DNA of 61,268 nucleotides from Alphaproteobacteria bacterium (GCA_021325525.1 JAJPHB010000060.1:1-61268); one strand, 5' to 3'; shown: positions 51,064 through 60,132, counted from the stretch's first letter. The notes: generated by a model not told the origin, from the sequence alone. A program made the numbers and translations.

Positions 51064-51780
51064 CTATGGAGAAAGGGCGGCGATCTGGGCAAGGACGGCG
51101 ATGCGGTCGGCCGTCTCGGCATCGAGCTCGCCGTCGCACCGCGCCGGGCGCCAATGGCGCTGGAAGGCGAGGAGGACGGCGCGCGTCTCGGCGTCGAGCA
51201 CACCGCTCGTCGGCACGCCGTAGCCGATCTGCTGCAGGCCGCGCTGCGCGGCGCGGGTGTCGGGGTTGGGCGACGCTGCGGACGCCGGGAAGTCGGGCCA
51301 GAAGCCGATTCCGGCGCGCGCTAGGCGCCGCCAGGGAAAGAGCTCGCCTGGATCGGCCTTGCGCTGCGGCGCCACATCCGAATGGCCGAGCACCCGTTGG
51401 GGCGGAATGGGATGGCGCGCGAGAATGCGGCGGCAAAGCTCCTCCAGGGCCGCGATCTGCGCCTCCGGGAAGGGCCGGTAGCCGTGCTCGTGGCCGGGAT
51501 TGGCGAGCTCGATCCCGATCGAGCGGTCGTTGAGGTTGTGCGCGCCGGCCCAGAATGAGCGTCCGGCATGCCAAGCCCGCCGGTCCTCGTCGACGAGCCG
51601 CCAAGCGGTGCCGTCCTCCTCGATGAGATAATGGGCGCTCACCTCAGCCGCCGGATCGCAAAGCCGATCGAGCGCGGCCTCGGCGCTCGTCATTCCGGTG
51701 TAGTGGATGAGGAGAATGTCGATTCCGCCCGAAACCGGGCGCGGCCCGTGATTGGGCGAGGCGCGGCGACGGAGCTTCAC
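51064..51780 (-). CDS. ampD: N-acetylmuramoyl-L-alanine amidase AmpD-like, with peptidoglycan-binding domain
   Basis: A 238-residue zinc amidase that recycles anhydro-muropeptides. The Amidase_2 domain carries the ligand motifs LLIHYTGM, LGHSDVAPQRKADPG and GIELANPGHEHG. A C-terminal peptidoglycan-binding type 1 domain follows (RGLQQIGYGVPTSGVLDAETRAVLLAFQRH). No signal peptide is visible, which fits a cytoplasmic AmpD-type role, though the binding domain also fits a periplasmic one. The start is a GTG with only a weak ribosome binding site. It lies upstream of rnpB on the same strand. Confidence 0.86.
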   Translation of the reverse strand: MKLRRRASPNHGPRPVSGGIDILLIHYTGMTSAEAALDRLCDPAAEVSAHYLIEEDGTAWRLVDEDRRAWHAGRSFWAGAHNLNDRSIGIELANPGHEHGYRPFPEAQIAALEELCRRILARHPIPPQRVLGHSDVAPQRKADPGELFPWRRLARAGIGFWPDFPASAASPNPDTRAAQRGLQQIGYGVPTSGVLDAETRAVLLAFQRHWRPARCDGELDAETADRIAVLAQIAALSP

Positions 51781-52019
51781 CGGTCGGTCGCCCGTTTCTG
51801 GCGGATCCGGCGGCAGAATGGGGAATAGAGGCTTCGAGATTGCGGCGGCATCGGGTCGGCATCAGGTTCAACCGGCACAATCTATCATAAGGATTCGTTT
51901 CGCTCGCGGGTTCTCGACCCGATCTTTACCCGGCGTCGCTGTCGCACCATTTGTCGCTGGGATGACCGCTACCGCCGCTGCTATCAAGAGGTTCGGCGGA
52001 GACGAGGCGGAGGAGGCGG

Positions 52020-53039
52020 ATGGCTGCATCGGGCGGGACCCAGCATGTCCATGCCACCGAGCGCTGGCGGCACGGGCACATCTTTCTCGGCGCGCGGCAC
52101 GAGGAGAACGAGCGGCGGACGCGGCTCGTCATCGCGCTCTGCGCCGTCATGATGATCGGCGAGATCGTGGCCGGCTGGTTCTTCGGCTCGATGGCGCTCA
52201 TCGCCGATGGCTGGCACATGTCGACGCATGCCGGCGCCCTCGGGATCTCCGGCCTCGCCTATTGGTACGCGCGGCGCCACGCGCGCGACCCGCGCTTCGC
52301 CTTCGGCACGGGCAAGCTCGGCGACCTCGCCGGCTTCACCAGCGCCGTCATCCTGGGGCTGGTCGCGATCTTGATCGCCGGCGAATCGGCGACGCGGCTC
52401 TTCGCGCCCATCGCCATCGCCTACCGGGAGGCGATCCCCATCGCCGTGCTCGGCCTCGCCGTCAATCTGGCGAGCGCCTGGCTGCTCGGGGCGGGCGATT
52501 CAGGACGACATACCCGTGAAGCCGCGATAGCCCATCATCACGGACACGGCCATACCTCTTCCGCGCATCACCACGACAACAATTTTCGCTCCGCCTATAC
52601 CCATGTGCTGGCCGATGCCGGAACCTCGCTCCTCGCCATCATCGGCCTCAGCTGCGGCCTTGTCTTCGGCTGGGCCTGGCTCGACCCGACGATGGGCATC
52701 ATCGGCGCCCTCGTCATCGCCAATTGGTCCTATACCCTCATCCGCGACACCGCCGGCATCCTTCTCGACGTGAAGCCCGACCACGCCATGGAGGAGGCGA
52801 TCCGCGGCCGGCTCGAAATCGATGGCGACCGAGTTACCGACCTCCATCTCTGGCGCGTCGGCCCCGGCCATTGCGGCGCCATCGTCGCCATCGTCAGCGA
52901 GCGCCCGCAGCCGCCCGCCCACTACAAGGCGCGCCTCGCCGCCCTCGAAGGCTTGTCGCACGTCACCATCGAAGTCCATCCTTGCGATGCGCTCTGCGTC
53001 AGCGCCGCGCTCCCTTCAAACGCGCCGCCGCGCCGGTAA
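52020..53039 (+). CDS. dmeF: Cation diffusion facilitator (DmeF-like metal exporter)
   Basis: A 339-residue CDF transporter with six helices, probably exporting Co2+ or Ni2+ across the inner membrane. It has ALIADGWHMSTHAGALG (metal site in helix 2) and THVLADAGTSLLAI (helix 5), and a His-rich loop of about 25 residues (HHHGHGH, then HHHD) between helices 4 and 5, as in DmeF proteins. The C-terminal domain (about 245-325) carries the CDF ferredoxin-like fold. GGAGG precedes the ATG closely. No DmeR/RcnR-type regulator gene is next door. Its 3' end overlaps the DUF1289 gene by 24 bases. Confidence 0.85.
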   Translation: MAASGGTQHVHATERWRHGHIFLGARHEENERRTRLVIALCAVMMIGEIVAGWFFGSMALIADGWHMSTHAGALGISGLAYWYARRHARDPRFAFGTGKLGDLAGFTSAVILGLVAILIAGESATRLFAPIAIAYREAIPIAVLGLAVNLASAWLLGAGDSGRHTREAAIAHHHGHGHTSSAHHHDNNFRSAYTHVLADAGTSLLAIIGLSCGLVFGWAWLDPTMGIIGALVIANWSYTLIRDTAGILLDVKPDHAMEEAIRGRLEIDGDRVTDLHLWRVGPGHCGAIVAIVSERPQPPAHYKARLAALEGLSHVTIEVHPCDALCVSAALPSNAPPRR

Positions 53040-53186
53040 AGCCGCCAGCACGCGCTGCTTCTCCTCGTCCGAGAAGGCGAGCCAGCCGGCGATCTCGGCG
53101 AGGGTGCGGGCGCAGCCGCGGCAGAAGCCGGTCGCGGGGTCGATGACGCAGACCGCGATGCAGGGGGAGAGCGGCGGCGTCGTCAT
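53016..53186 (-). CDS. DUF1289 small Cys-rich protein
   Basis: A 56-residue protein with Cys residues at about 9 and 13 (SPCIAVCVID) and 22 and 25 (FCRGC), followed by the conserved DUF1289 helices (IAGWLAFSDEEKQRVLAAL). Cys-x3-Cys and Cys-x2-Cys pairs could bind a metal or an iron-sulphur cluster. The ATG and the stop of the DUF4340 gene share an A (TGATG), so the two genes are coupled. Its role is unknown. Confidence 0.78.
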   Translation of the reverse strand: MTTPPLSPCIAVCVIDPATGFCRGCARTLAEIAGWLAFSDEEKQRVLAALPARRRV

Positions 53187-54226
53187 CACGAGCCCTTCGG
53201 CGCCTCGACGAGGTCGGCGAGCTTCGTCTTCATGGCGTTCGCCTTGTACTCGTAGACCGAATAGACCCAGGGCGCCCATCTGGCATTGAGCGCTGCGGCT
53301 TCCTCGGCCGCCTTGCCCTCGCCCGAGGCTTTGAGGCGGACCCAGTTCGAATCGTCCTTCTTGAAGGTCTCGCCGGTGATGGTGAGCCCGTCGAAGGTCA
53401 CCCATTCGGCGCGGGCGACGCCTTTTTCGGGAGCCGGGAGGTCGGCCGCCTTGCGCACGTCGTTGAGTTCGACGCCATCGAGGACGCCGGCGGGCTCGGC
53501 GAGCGCCGCATCGCTCTTGAACTTGGCGTCGGCCGGCGCGCCTTCGGCGGTGAATTTCGCATCTTCCTTGTCGCGCTTCAGGACGAGCGTCGAACCGTCC
53601 TCATGCGTCAGCGTCACCTGCCGGATGCGCTTCGCGGCGATCTGCGCCACGTTCTTGTCGAGCCAGTCCTTGATGTCGGTCGGCAGGTCGACGCTGCCTT
53701 GGGCGAGCCAGGACTGCGCATCGCCGGGCTTGCGGATATAGAGGCCGTCGGCGCCGGTGCCGAGGCGGTCGGGCCGGCGCTTGCCGACGATGATCTCGCC
53801 GAGCTTGCCGCCCTTGGCGTCGTCGATCTCGACGAGGCGCGAATGGCCGTCCTTCGTCCCCGGATCCTCGACGTCGAGGCGCTTATAGAGCTTCGCCTTG
53901 TCCGTCTTCGGCTCGACCAGCTTGAGCTCGGCGAAGCCGAGCAAGGTCTGGCGAATCTTCTGAGGATCGGCCGGATAGCCGCCCTTTTCGGCGACGAGCC
54001 AGTCGGTCGTCTTGCCGGCGCTGTGGCGCTCGAGCGTCACCGGCCCGCCGGCTCCGGTGATCTTCACCATCGCGGCATCGCCGAGGCGCTCGCCGAGCCC
54101 GGCGAAAACCATCTCGCCGCTCCGCGCATCGGCGGCGCTTTGCCCGCCGGCGAGCGAGAGCGCGATGGCGGCGATGACGACGGCGATCGTCGCCGCGATG
54201 AGTGCTGTCAGTCCCTTGGCCTGCAT
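53186..54226 (-). CDS. DUF4340 domain protein of the Gld-type ABC cluster
   Basis: A 346-residue protein with an N-terminal signal anchor (GLTALIAATIAVVIAAIALSL) and a large periplasmic region with repeated beta-rich segments (DGLYIRKPG, then WLDKNVAQIAAKRIRQVTLTHEDG), typical of DUF4340. It lies downstream of the GldG-like gene and probably works with it. GGAGG lies 6 bases before the ATG. Confidence 0.8.
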   Translation of the reverse strand: MQAKGLTALIAATIAVVIAAIALSLAGGQSAADARSGEMVFAGLGERLGDAAMVKITGAGGPVTLERHSAGKTTDWLVAEKGGYPADPQKIRQTLLGFAELKLVEPKTDKAKLYKRLDVEDPGTKDGHSRLVEIDDAKGGKLGEIIVGKRRPDRLGTGADGLYIRKPGDAQSWLAQGSVDLPTDIKDWLDKNVAQIAAKRIRQVTLTHEDGSTLVLKRDKEDAKFTAEGAPADAKFKSDAALAEPAGVLDGVELNDVRKAADLPAPEKGVARAEWVTFDGLTITGETFKKDDSNWVRLKASGEGKAAEEAAALNARWAPWVYSVYEYKANAMKTKLADLVEAPKGS

Positions 54227-54239
54227 CTCTCGCCTCCGC

Positions 54240-56237
54240 TCAGCTCAGCACCGTGACGCGCCGCTTGCGGCGCTGGAGGCGGACGATGCCGAGCACGATG
54301 GCGACGATCCCGACGAGGATCGGCACGAGCGCGATGTCGATGAATTGCAGCCGCGCCTTCAGCCGGTCGATGTCCTGGTTGAGCTTAAGCTGCACCTCGC
54401 GGAGTTGCTGGCGCGTCCGCAGCATCTCCGCCTTGAAATTGTCGATCGCCTTGGTCTGATCGGCGGTGAGCACGATATTGCCGTTCTTGTCGTCGCGCAG
54501 ATCCTTGATCTTCGCCTCCGTCGCCTTCAGCTTTTCCTGGAGTTCGTGCTCCTGCGTGCTGTAGCGGTTGTCGGCGGCGCGCTGGATGTTCTGCACGACT
54601 TCGAAGGGCCGCGCCGAGCTGCCGCGGCTCCGCAGGCTGATGAGGTCGTTGCCGCCGGCCAGAACCTCGACGGCGTTGGCGACGAAATCGCCGTTGTTGG
54701 CCGCCGGAACAATGACGCGCTGGCCGAAGAAATCCTGGGCCTGGACCCAGAAGCGGTCGTCGAGAATGTCGGTATCGGCGACGACGACGACATTGATGGG
54801 CTGCTTCGAGGCTTTGAGCCATTGCGGCGCCGGGTCGGATTTCGCGGCCGTCTTGTCGTCCGCCTTCGCCGCAGCGTCCGGCTTCGCGGCCGCGGTCTCC
54901 GCCTTGCCGGCGTCCTTGCCTTTGTCCTTCTCCTTGCTCTTGTCCTCGGGCGGCTTCGGCGGCCCCTCGGGGAAGGCAGTTACGGCATCGCCGGTTACCC
55001 GCGCAGCCAGGACGAGGCGCTTGTTGTCGCGCTTGAAGTCGTTGAGGAGACCGGCGACATCGGGCATGCCGAGAAACTTCTCCGCCGGGATCTCCTCCGA
55101 GGCGAGCGAGGTCTGGATGAGCGGCTCGAACTTGGTCTTGGCGCCGGGGAGAGGCTCCAGAATGCCGGCCGTCGCCATGTTGATCTGCGACAGATCGGCG
55201 GTGATGGGATCGTCCGGGTTGAGCGCGTCCTTGCGGAGGCTGAGCCAGGCGACGTAGTCGACGGGCTGAATCCGGCCATAGCCGCCGGCATTCACCTTGC
55301 GCGCCGCCGAGCGGTCGCCGGCGACCATGCCGGGCACCATTTTGAGGCCCCAGGCGGCGAACAGCTTCTCGAGATCGCTGCCGGTCGGCGAGCCCGGCGG
55401 GTTCATGCGGCTCGGCCGCGACTGCTGGATCTCCGAATTGGGATCGACGAAGACAAGCGCCTTGCCGCCGTTCAGTACGAACTGGTCGATGGCGAATTGC
55501 GTCTTTTCCGGCAGCTTCTGCGGATGGATGAGGAGGACGACATCGACATCGGGCTCGATCTTGTCGAGATCGGTGCCGACGGTGCGCACCTCATAGAGCT
55601 GGCGGAGCTGCTCGATGAAGGCGAAGGGCTGCATCGGGCGGCCCTGCATCGCCGCCATGATGTCGCCTTCGACCGGCAGCGAGGTCACGAGGTCGACCAC
55701 CGTCTTCTTCGGGAAGGCGAGCGAATGGATGAGCTTCGTCAGATCGTATTCGAGGAAGCGCTCGCGCTCGGGCTGGAAGAAGGGAATGACCTGCTGGTCG
55801 TCGGTCGAGTTGGTGGCGGCGAGGCCGAAATAGACCTGGTCACCCGCCTGGTCGATCGGCACGCCCTGGAGGCCGAAGGCGACGGCGCGGTCCTCGGTCG
55901 CGGAATAGGGCACGGGGTCCAGCACTTCGAGCTTGAGCTTGCCCTTGGCGAGGGTCGCGTATTCGTCCAGCATCTCGCGGACGCGCTGCGCATAGAGCGC
56001 GTATGACGGAATCTCGTCGCCGAGGCGCTTCGAATAATAAAAGCGCAGCGTGATCGGCTCGTCGATCTTGGCGAGCGTGTCGCGCGAGCCCTTCGACAGC
56101 GTGAACAGCTTCTCCTGGGTGAGGTCGATGCGCGCCGAGCGCAGGGTCTTGCCGGCGATGATGTTGATGCCGACGAAGAGGATGGCGGCGCAGCAGAGGG
56201 CGAGGAAGGCGGCGCCTTTGCGGGAGATGCTCGTCAT
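54240..56237 (-). CDS. GldG-like ABC transporter auxiliary membrane protein
   Basis: A 665-residue protein with one helix near the N-terminus (AFLALCCAAILFVGINIIAG), a periplasmic region that includes the GldG/DUF4350-like part with KGSRDTLAKIDEPITLRFYYSK and FFQPERERFLEYDLTKLIHSL, and a second helix near 630-650 followed by an Arg/Lys-rich tail. A Lys/Ala/Asp-rich insertion lies near 420-465, and a coiled coil precedes the last helix. GldG is known from gliding bacteria, but alphaproteobacteria use this cluster for something not yet named. GAGGAG precedes the ATG. Confidence 0.82.
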   Translation of the reverse strand: MTSISRKGAAFLALCCAAILFVGINIIAGKTLRSARIDLTQEKLFTLSKGSRDTLAKIDEPITLRFYYSKRLGDEIPSYALYAQRVREMLDEYATLAKGKLKLEVLDPVPYSATEDRAVAFGLQGVPIDQAGDQVYFGLAATNSTDDQQVIPFFQPERERFLEYDLTKLIHSLAFPKKTVVDLVTSLPVEGDIMAAMQGRPMQPFAFIEQLRQLYEVRTVGTDLDKIEPDVDVVLLIHPQKLPEKTQFAIDQFVLNGGKALVFVDPNSEIQQSRPSRMNPPGSPTGSDLEKLFAAWGLKMVPGMVAGDRSAARKVNAGGYGRIQPVDYVAWLSLRKDALNPDDPITADLSQINMATAGILEPLPGAKTKFEPLIQTSLASEEIPAEKFLGMPDVAGLLNDFKRDNKRLVLAARVTGDAVTAFPEGPPKPPEDKSKEKDKGKDAGKAETAAAKPDAAAKADDKTAAKSDPAPQWLKASKQPINVVVVADTDILDDRFWVQAQDFFGQRVIVPAANNGDFVANAVEVLAGGNDLISLRSRGSSARPFEVVQNIQRAADNRYSTQEHELQEKLKATEAKIKDLRDDKNGNIVLTADQTKAIDNFKAEMLRTRQQLREVQLKLNQDIDRLKARLQFIDIALVPILVGIVAIVLGIVRLQRRKRRVTVLS

Positions 56238-56247
56238 GGCTCGCTCC

Positions 56248-56982
56248 TCACGCCGCTTTCTTCAGATCGACGAGCACGGCATTCGCCAGCAGGAAGGCGC
56301 CGATGACCGAGAGGAAGAAGACGGCATCGCGCGCATCGATGACGCCGCGGGTGATCGCGGTGAAATGCGTGAGGAAGCTGAAGGACGATACGGTCGCGAG
56401 GAGCGGCTCGGGCGCCCAGCTCTGGAGGAGGCCGAGGACGACGGGCGAGCCGCTGACGGTGAAGAGGAAGCAGACGGCGGCCGTGATGACGAAGGCGATG
56501 ACCTGGTTCTTGGTCAGCGCCGAAAGGCAGGCGCCGATCGCGAGAAAGGCGCCGGCCATGAGGAAGCTGCCGAGATAGCTTGCGAGAATGACGCCGTTGT
56601 CGGGCGAGCCGAGATAGTTGACGGTCAGCCAGAACGGGAAGGTGAGGGCGAGGGCGATGCCGGCGAAGACCCAGGCGGCAAGGAACTTGCCGATGACCGC
56701 CGCCCCCATCGAGATCGGCAAGGTCAGGAACAGCTCGATCGTGCCGCTCTTGCGCTCCTCGGCCCAGAGCCGCATCGAGAGGGCGGGGATGAGCACGAGG
56801 TAGAGCCAGGGATGGAAGGTGAAGAAGGGCTGGAGGTCGGCCTGGCCGCGCTCGAAGAAATTGCCGACGAAGAAGGCGAGGATTCCCGCCATGACGAGGA
56901 AGATGACGATGAAGATGTAGGCGAGCGGCGTCGCGAAATAGCTCGCAAGCTCGCGGCGGAAGATGGTGCCGATGCTGCGCAT
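56248..56982 (-). CDS. GldF/NosY-like ABC-2 permease
   Basis: A 244-residue ABC-2 type membrane protein with six helices. It starts MRSIGTIFRRELASYFATPLAYIFIVIFL and contains the SMRLWAEERKSGTIELFLTLPIS segment, typical of GldF and NosY permeases. The frame extends upstream of the ATG without similarity. It lies between the ATPase and GldG genes, so with the ATPase it should form a half-transporter complex. Confidence 0.88.
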   Translation of the reverse strand: MRSIGTIFRRELASYFATPLAYIFIVIFLVMAGILAFFVGNFFERGQADLQPFFTFHPWLYLVLIPALSMRLWAEERKSGTIELFLTLPISMGAAVIGKFLAAWVFAGIALALTFPFWLTVNYLGSPDNGVILASYLGSFLMAGAFLAIGACLSALTKNQVIAFVITAAVCFLFTVSGSPVVLGLLQSWAPEPLLATVSSFSFLTHFTAITRGVIDARDAVFFLSVIGAFLLANAVLVDLKKAA

Positions 56983-57002
56983 GTCTTGGGTCGTCCGGAT
57001 GG

Positions 57003-57947
57003 TCAGTGCGCCGTCATGGTGATCTGGCGGAAGACGTCGTCGAGGCGGCCGCGCTCGACGCGCAGCGCGGCGGGCTGCCAGCCGCGGGCGCGGAGCAGAT
57101 CGGCGACAGCCGCCGCGATCGACTGCCCGCCATGGGGGAAGACCATGAGGGCGCGGCCCTCGCCATCCTCGACCGGCTCGACCGCCTCCACTTCGAGCAT
57201 CTTGCGCAGCGCCTCGGCGGCGGCGGCTTCGATTTCCGGGGCGAGGGCGAGGCGCACCGCGTTGAAGTGCCGCGAGCGCGCCTCGAGCGCGCCGGGCGCC
57301 CCGTCGGCGAGCAGCTTGCCATGGGCGATGATCATCGCCCGGCTGCACACCGCGTCGACCTCCTCCAGAATATGCGTCGAGATGATGATCGCCTTGCCGG
57401 GCGCCATCTCGGTGATCAGGCTCCGCACCTCGTGCTTCTGGTTGGGGTCGAGGCCGTCGGTCGGCTCGTCGAGGATCAGCACCTCGGGGTCGTGGAGGAG
57501 CGCCTGCGCGAGGCCGACGCGGCGCTTGAAGCCTTTGGAGAGCGTGTCGATCGGCTGGTAGAGCACTTCGGCGAGAGCGAGGCGCTCGACCGCCTTGGCG
57601 ACGCGCTTTCTCGCCTCGGCGCCGGCGAAGCCGCGGATGCGGGCGATGAAATCGAGGAAGGCGATGGGCGTCATGTCGGGATATGCCGGCGCCCCTTCCG
57701 GCAGGTAGCCGATCTTGCGCTTGACCGCGATCGGATCCGCCGTGACATCGGCGCCGCAGACGATCGCCGTCCCGCTCGACGGGGCGAGAAAGCCGGTGAT
57801 CATCTTCATCGTCGTCGATTTGCCGGCGCCGTTGGGCCCGAGGAATCCCAGCACCTCGCCGCGCTGCATGTGAAAGCTCACATCATCGACCGCGACGATC
57901 GGGCCGAAGCGCTTGGCGAGGTTGCGCACCTCGATCATGTCCTGCAA
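57003..57947 (-). CDS. GldA-like ABC transporter ATP-binding protein
   Basis: A 314-residue ABC ATPase with Walker A GPNGAGKST, Q-loop in GYLPEGAPAYPDM, signature LSKGFKRRVGLAQALLHDP, Walker B VLILDEPTDGLDP and the switch His (STHILEEVDAVC). The ABC domain is followed by about 80 extra residues typical of the GldA/NodI/CcmA class. The TTG at 57947 has GGGAG 8 bases upstream; an ATG three codons later has no room for a good binding site. It is the first gene of the cluster. Confidence 0.9.
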   Translation of the reverse strand: MQDMIEVRNLAKRFGPIVAVDDVSFHMQRGEVLGFLGPNGAGKSTTMKMITGFLAPSSGTAIVCGADVTADPIAVKRKIGYLPEGAPAYPDMTPIAFLDFIARIRGFAGAEARKRVAKAVERLALAEVLYQPIDTLSKGFKRRVGLAQALLHDPEVLILDEPTDGLDPNQKHEVRSLITEMAPGKAIIISTHILEEVDAVCSRAMIIAHGKLLADGAPGALEARSRHFNAVRLALAPEIEAAAAEALRKMLEVEAVEPVEDGEGRALMVFPHGGQSIAAAVADLLRARGWQPAALRVERGRLDDVFRQITMTAH

Positions 57948-58186
57948 TGCGTATTCTCCCCGTATCTCCCGCGACGCGGCCTTCGTATATCAGGAATAGG
58001 CGGCGCTGTGGGCCGGTCTTTTGCCCGAAGGCGCCCTCCGCCGCCGCGTCAGCGCGGATTTAGGGAAAAGAGCAGGATTTGCAAGTTAAATTGCATTCAT
58101 GATCGCGCCGCCCAGCGAGACATGCGATACCTGCGCGAAATTGCCGCGCTGAGGCGGCGGCAGATCAAGTCGAGCGGGAGCAAAGA

Positions 58187-59887
58187 GTGGTCAGGCGCAT
58201 CCGGTTGATCTCCGGTCTGGTGCTCTTCACCTATCTGGTGACGCATTTCACCAATCACAGCCTCGGCCTCGTCTCGCTCGAGGCGATGGACGACACGCTC
58301 TATTGGCTCTTCCGCTTCTGGACGAGCTGGCCAGCCAGCATCGCGCTCTACGGCGCCTTCGCCGTCCATTTCGGCCTCGCCCTCTATGCCCTCTGGCAGC
58401 GTCAGACCCTGCGCATGCGCTTTGCCGAGGTGGCGCAATATGTGCTCGGCTTCCTCGTCCCGGTGCTGCTCGCCGAGCATGTCATGGTGACGCGCGCTTC
58501 CGACAGCTTCTACGGTTCGGATTTCGGCTATTACCGCTCGCTCCTTACGGTCTATTTCCACGACTCGCCCGTGCGCGGCATCCTTCAGGGGACCGTCCTC
58601 GTCGTCGCCTGGGTGCATGCGACGATCGGGCTCCGCTTCTGGCTCCGCCTCAAGCCCTGGTATCCGGCGGCGCAGCCCTATCTCTTCGCCTTCGCCCTGC
58701 TGATGCCGGTGCTGGCGATGCTGGGCTTCCTCGTCGCCGGCGCCCATGTCGCGGCCTTGGCGCAGGATCCGGCCTGGGTGCGCGAGACCTTCCAGCTGCG
58801 CTACCGGCCGCCGCCCGCCGCGCAGCATCAGATCATCGCCATCGCCTGGGCGCTCCGCGCCTTCTTCCTCGCTTCGGTCGTCGCCGTCCTCCTCGCCCGC
58901 ATCGCGCGGCGGCAGTGGCAGAAGCGCCACGGCGTCTCGCGCGTGAGCTACCCCGACGGCCGCTTCATCGACGTGCCGCGCGGCGTCAGCATTCTCGAAG
59001 CGAGCCGCATGCTGGGCGTGCCGCACGCCTCGGTCTGCGGCGGCCGCGGCCGGTGCTCGACCTGCCGAGTGCGCGTCCAGGCGGCGCCGACGGCGCTGCC
59101 GCCCGCCTCCGCCGAGGAGACGAAGGTGCTGCGCCGCGTCCAGGCGGGGCCGGGCGTGCGCCTCGCCTGCCAGCTCCGGCCCAGGGGCGACGTTCGCGTG
59201 ACGCCGCTCCTGCCGCCGCTGGCGCAGGCGAGCGACGGCTTCGCCCGGCCCGGCTACCTCCAGGGCGGCGAGCGCGAGATCGCCATTCTCTTCGCCGATC
59301 TCCGCGCCTTCACCAAGCTCGCCGAATCGCGCCTGCCCTACGACGTCGTCTTCGTCCTCAACCGCTATTTCGCCGCCATGGGCGAAGCCGTCGAGGCGGC
59401 GGGCGGGCATATCGACAAATTCATCGGCGACGGCGTCATGGCCCTTTTCGGCATCAGGAGCGGGGCCGAAGCCGGCTGCCGCCAGGCGCTGGCCGCGGCG
59501 CGCCTCATGTCGGAGCGCCTCGTCGAGCTCAACCGGGCGCTTGCCGACGATCTGGAAACGCCGCTCAAGATCGGCATCGGCCTCCATTGCGGCCCGACCA
59601 TCGTCGGCGAGATCGGCTACGGCAAGGCGATCTCGCTCACCGCCGTGGGCGATGCGGTCAACACGGCGAGCCGCCTCGAAACCGCCGCCAAGGAATATGA
59701 TTGCGAGCTCGTCGTCTCCGAGGATCTGATCCAGCGCGCCGGAACCGATCTCGGCCAGTTCCCGCGCCACGAGATCGCCATCCGCGGCCGGACGCAAATG
59801 ATGGCCGTCCGCACGCTGCAGAGCGCCCGCGACTTGCCGGGCGCGCCCGCCGCGCCGGCGGCGAAGGTGGCAGAGCCGGCGGCGTGA
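58187..59887 (+). CDS. Membrane haem/2Fe-2S class III adenylate cyclase (redox sensing)
   Basis: A 566-residue protein that combines three parts. Residues 1-240 form six helices of an SdhC-like cytochrome b anchor with His20, His24, His61, His98, His144 and His187 in or near the helices, enough for two haem b. Residues 250-345 are a plant-type ferredoxin domain with Cys284, Cys290, Cys293 and Cys328 as cluster ligands (C-x5-C-x2-C...C). Residues 360-545 are a class III cyclase domain with metal Asp371 and Asp415, Lys411 and Thr485 at the base-recognition positions typical of adenylate cyclases, and Asn492 and Arg496 for the transition state. The GTG follows GGGAG by 6 bases. A redox-regulated cyclase with a diheme anchor (CyaC) is known in Sinorhizobium. 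Confidence 0.9.
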   Translation: MVRRIRLISGLVLFTYLVTHFTNHSLGLVSLEAMDDTLYWLFRFWTSWPASIALYGAFAVHFGLALYALWQRQTLRMRFAEVAQYVLGFLVPVLLAEHVMVTRASDSFYGSDFGYYRSLLTVYFHDSPVRGILQGTVLVVAWVHATIGLRFWLRLKPWYPAAQPYLFAFALLMPVLAMLGFLVAGAHVAALAQDPAWVRETFQLRYRPPPAAQHQIIAIAWALRAFFLASVVAVLLARIARRQWQKRHGVSRVSYPDGRFIDVPRGVSILEASRMLGVPHASVCGGRGRCSTCRVRVQAAPTALPPASAEETKVLRRVQAGPGVRLACQLRPRGDVRVTPLLPPLAQASDGFARPGYLQGGEREIAILFADLRAFTKLAESRLPYDVVFVLNRYFAAMGEAVEAAGGHIDKFIGDGVMALFGIRSGAEAGCRQALAAARLMSERLVELNRALADDLETPLKIGIGLHCGPTIVGEIGYGKAISLTAVGDAVNTASRLETAAKEYDCELVVSEDLIQRAGTDLGQFPRHEIAIRGRTQMMAVRTLQSARDLPGAPAAPAAKVAEPAA

Positions 59888-59939
59888 GGCCGGCACGCGC
59901 TGCGGGCCGCCCGGTCGGAGATACCAGATATTGATCACG

Positions 59940-59963
59940 CTCCTGTAAGGTACATTACAGGAG
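59940..59963. promoter_or_regulatory. Orphan operator-like palindrome
   Basis: CTCCTGTAA-GGTACA-TTACAGGAG has 9-base arms; the inner part TGTAAGGTACATTACA looks like a TetR-type operator. It lies 52 bases after the cyclase stop with no adjacent regulator gene. A start-like stretch at 59991-60068 (25 codons; GRPAVPTRPAIADE resembles the N-terminus of a TetR-family regulator) follows and then breaks off, so it may be what is left of one. The rest of the 265-base gap 59888-60152 shows nothing else except the transposase promoter. Confidence 0.45.
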
Positions 59964-60103
59964 ACGGGACGAGATGTGGTGTTCTCGGGGATGGCGCCGA
60001 AGGAGGGACGTCCGGCGGTTCCGACGCGCCCCGCCATCGCGGACGAGCGCTCGTTACCGACAATTTGAAAGAGCCGTCTCGAACAAAAAGAGCACTTATA
60101 TAC

Positions 60104-60132
60104 TTGACTGAACGACCCAGATAGGGGACTAT
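60104..60132 (+). promoter_or_regulatory. Putative transposase promoter
   Basis: TTGACT (60104-60109) and GACTAT (60127-60132) with a 17-base spacer lie just before the transposase ribosome binding site. The surrounding bases are AT-rich compared with the chromosome around them. The left end of the IS should lie in this area, but I could not define its terminal repeat. Confidence 0.4.

Noticed and set aside
58080-58095. TGCAA-N6-TTGCA inverted repeat upstream of the cyclase as an operator
   Set aside because: Arms are only five bases in an AT-rich stretch, and no related copy was seen near similar genes.
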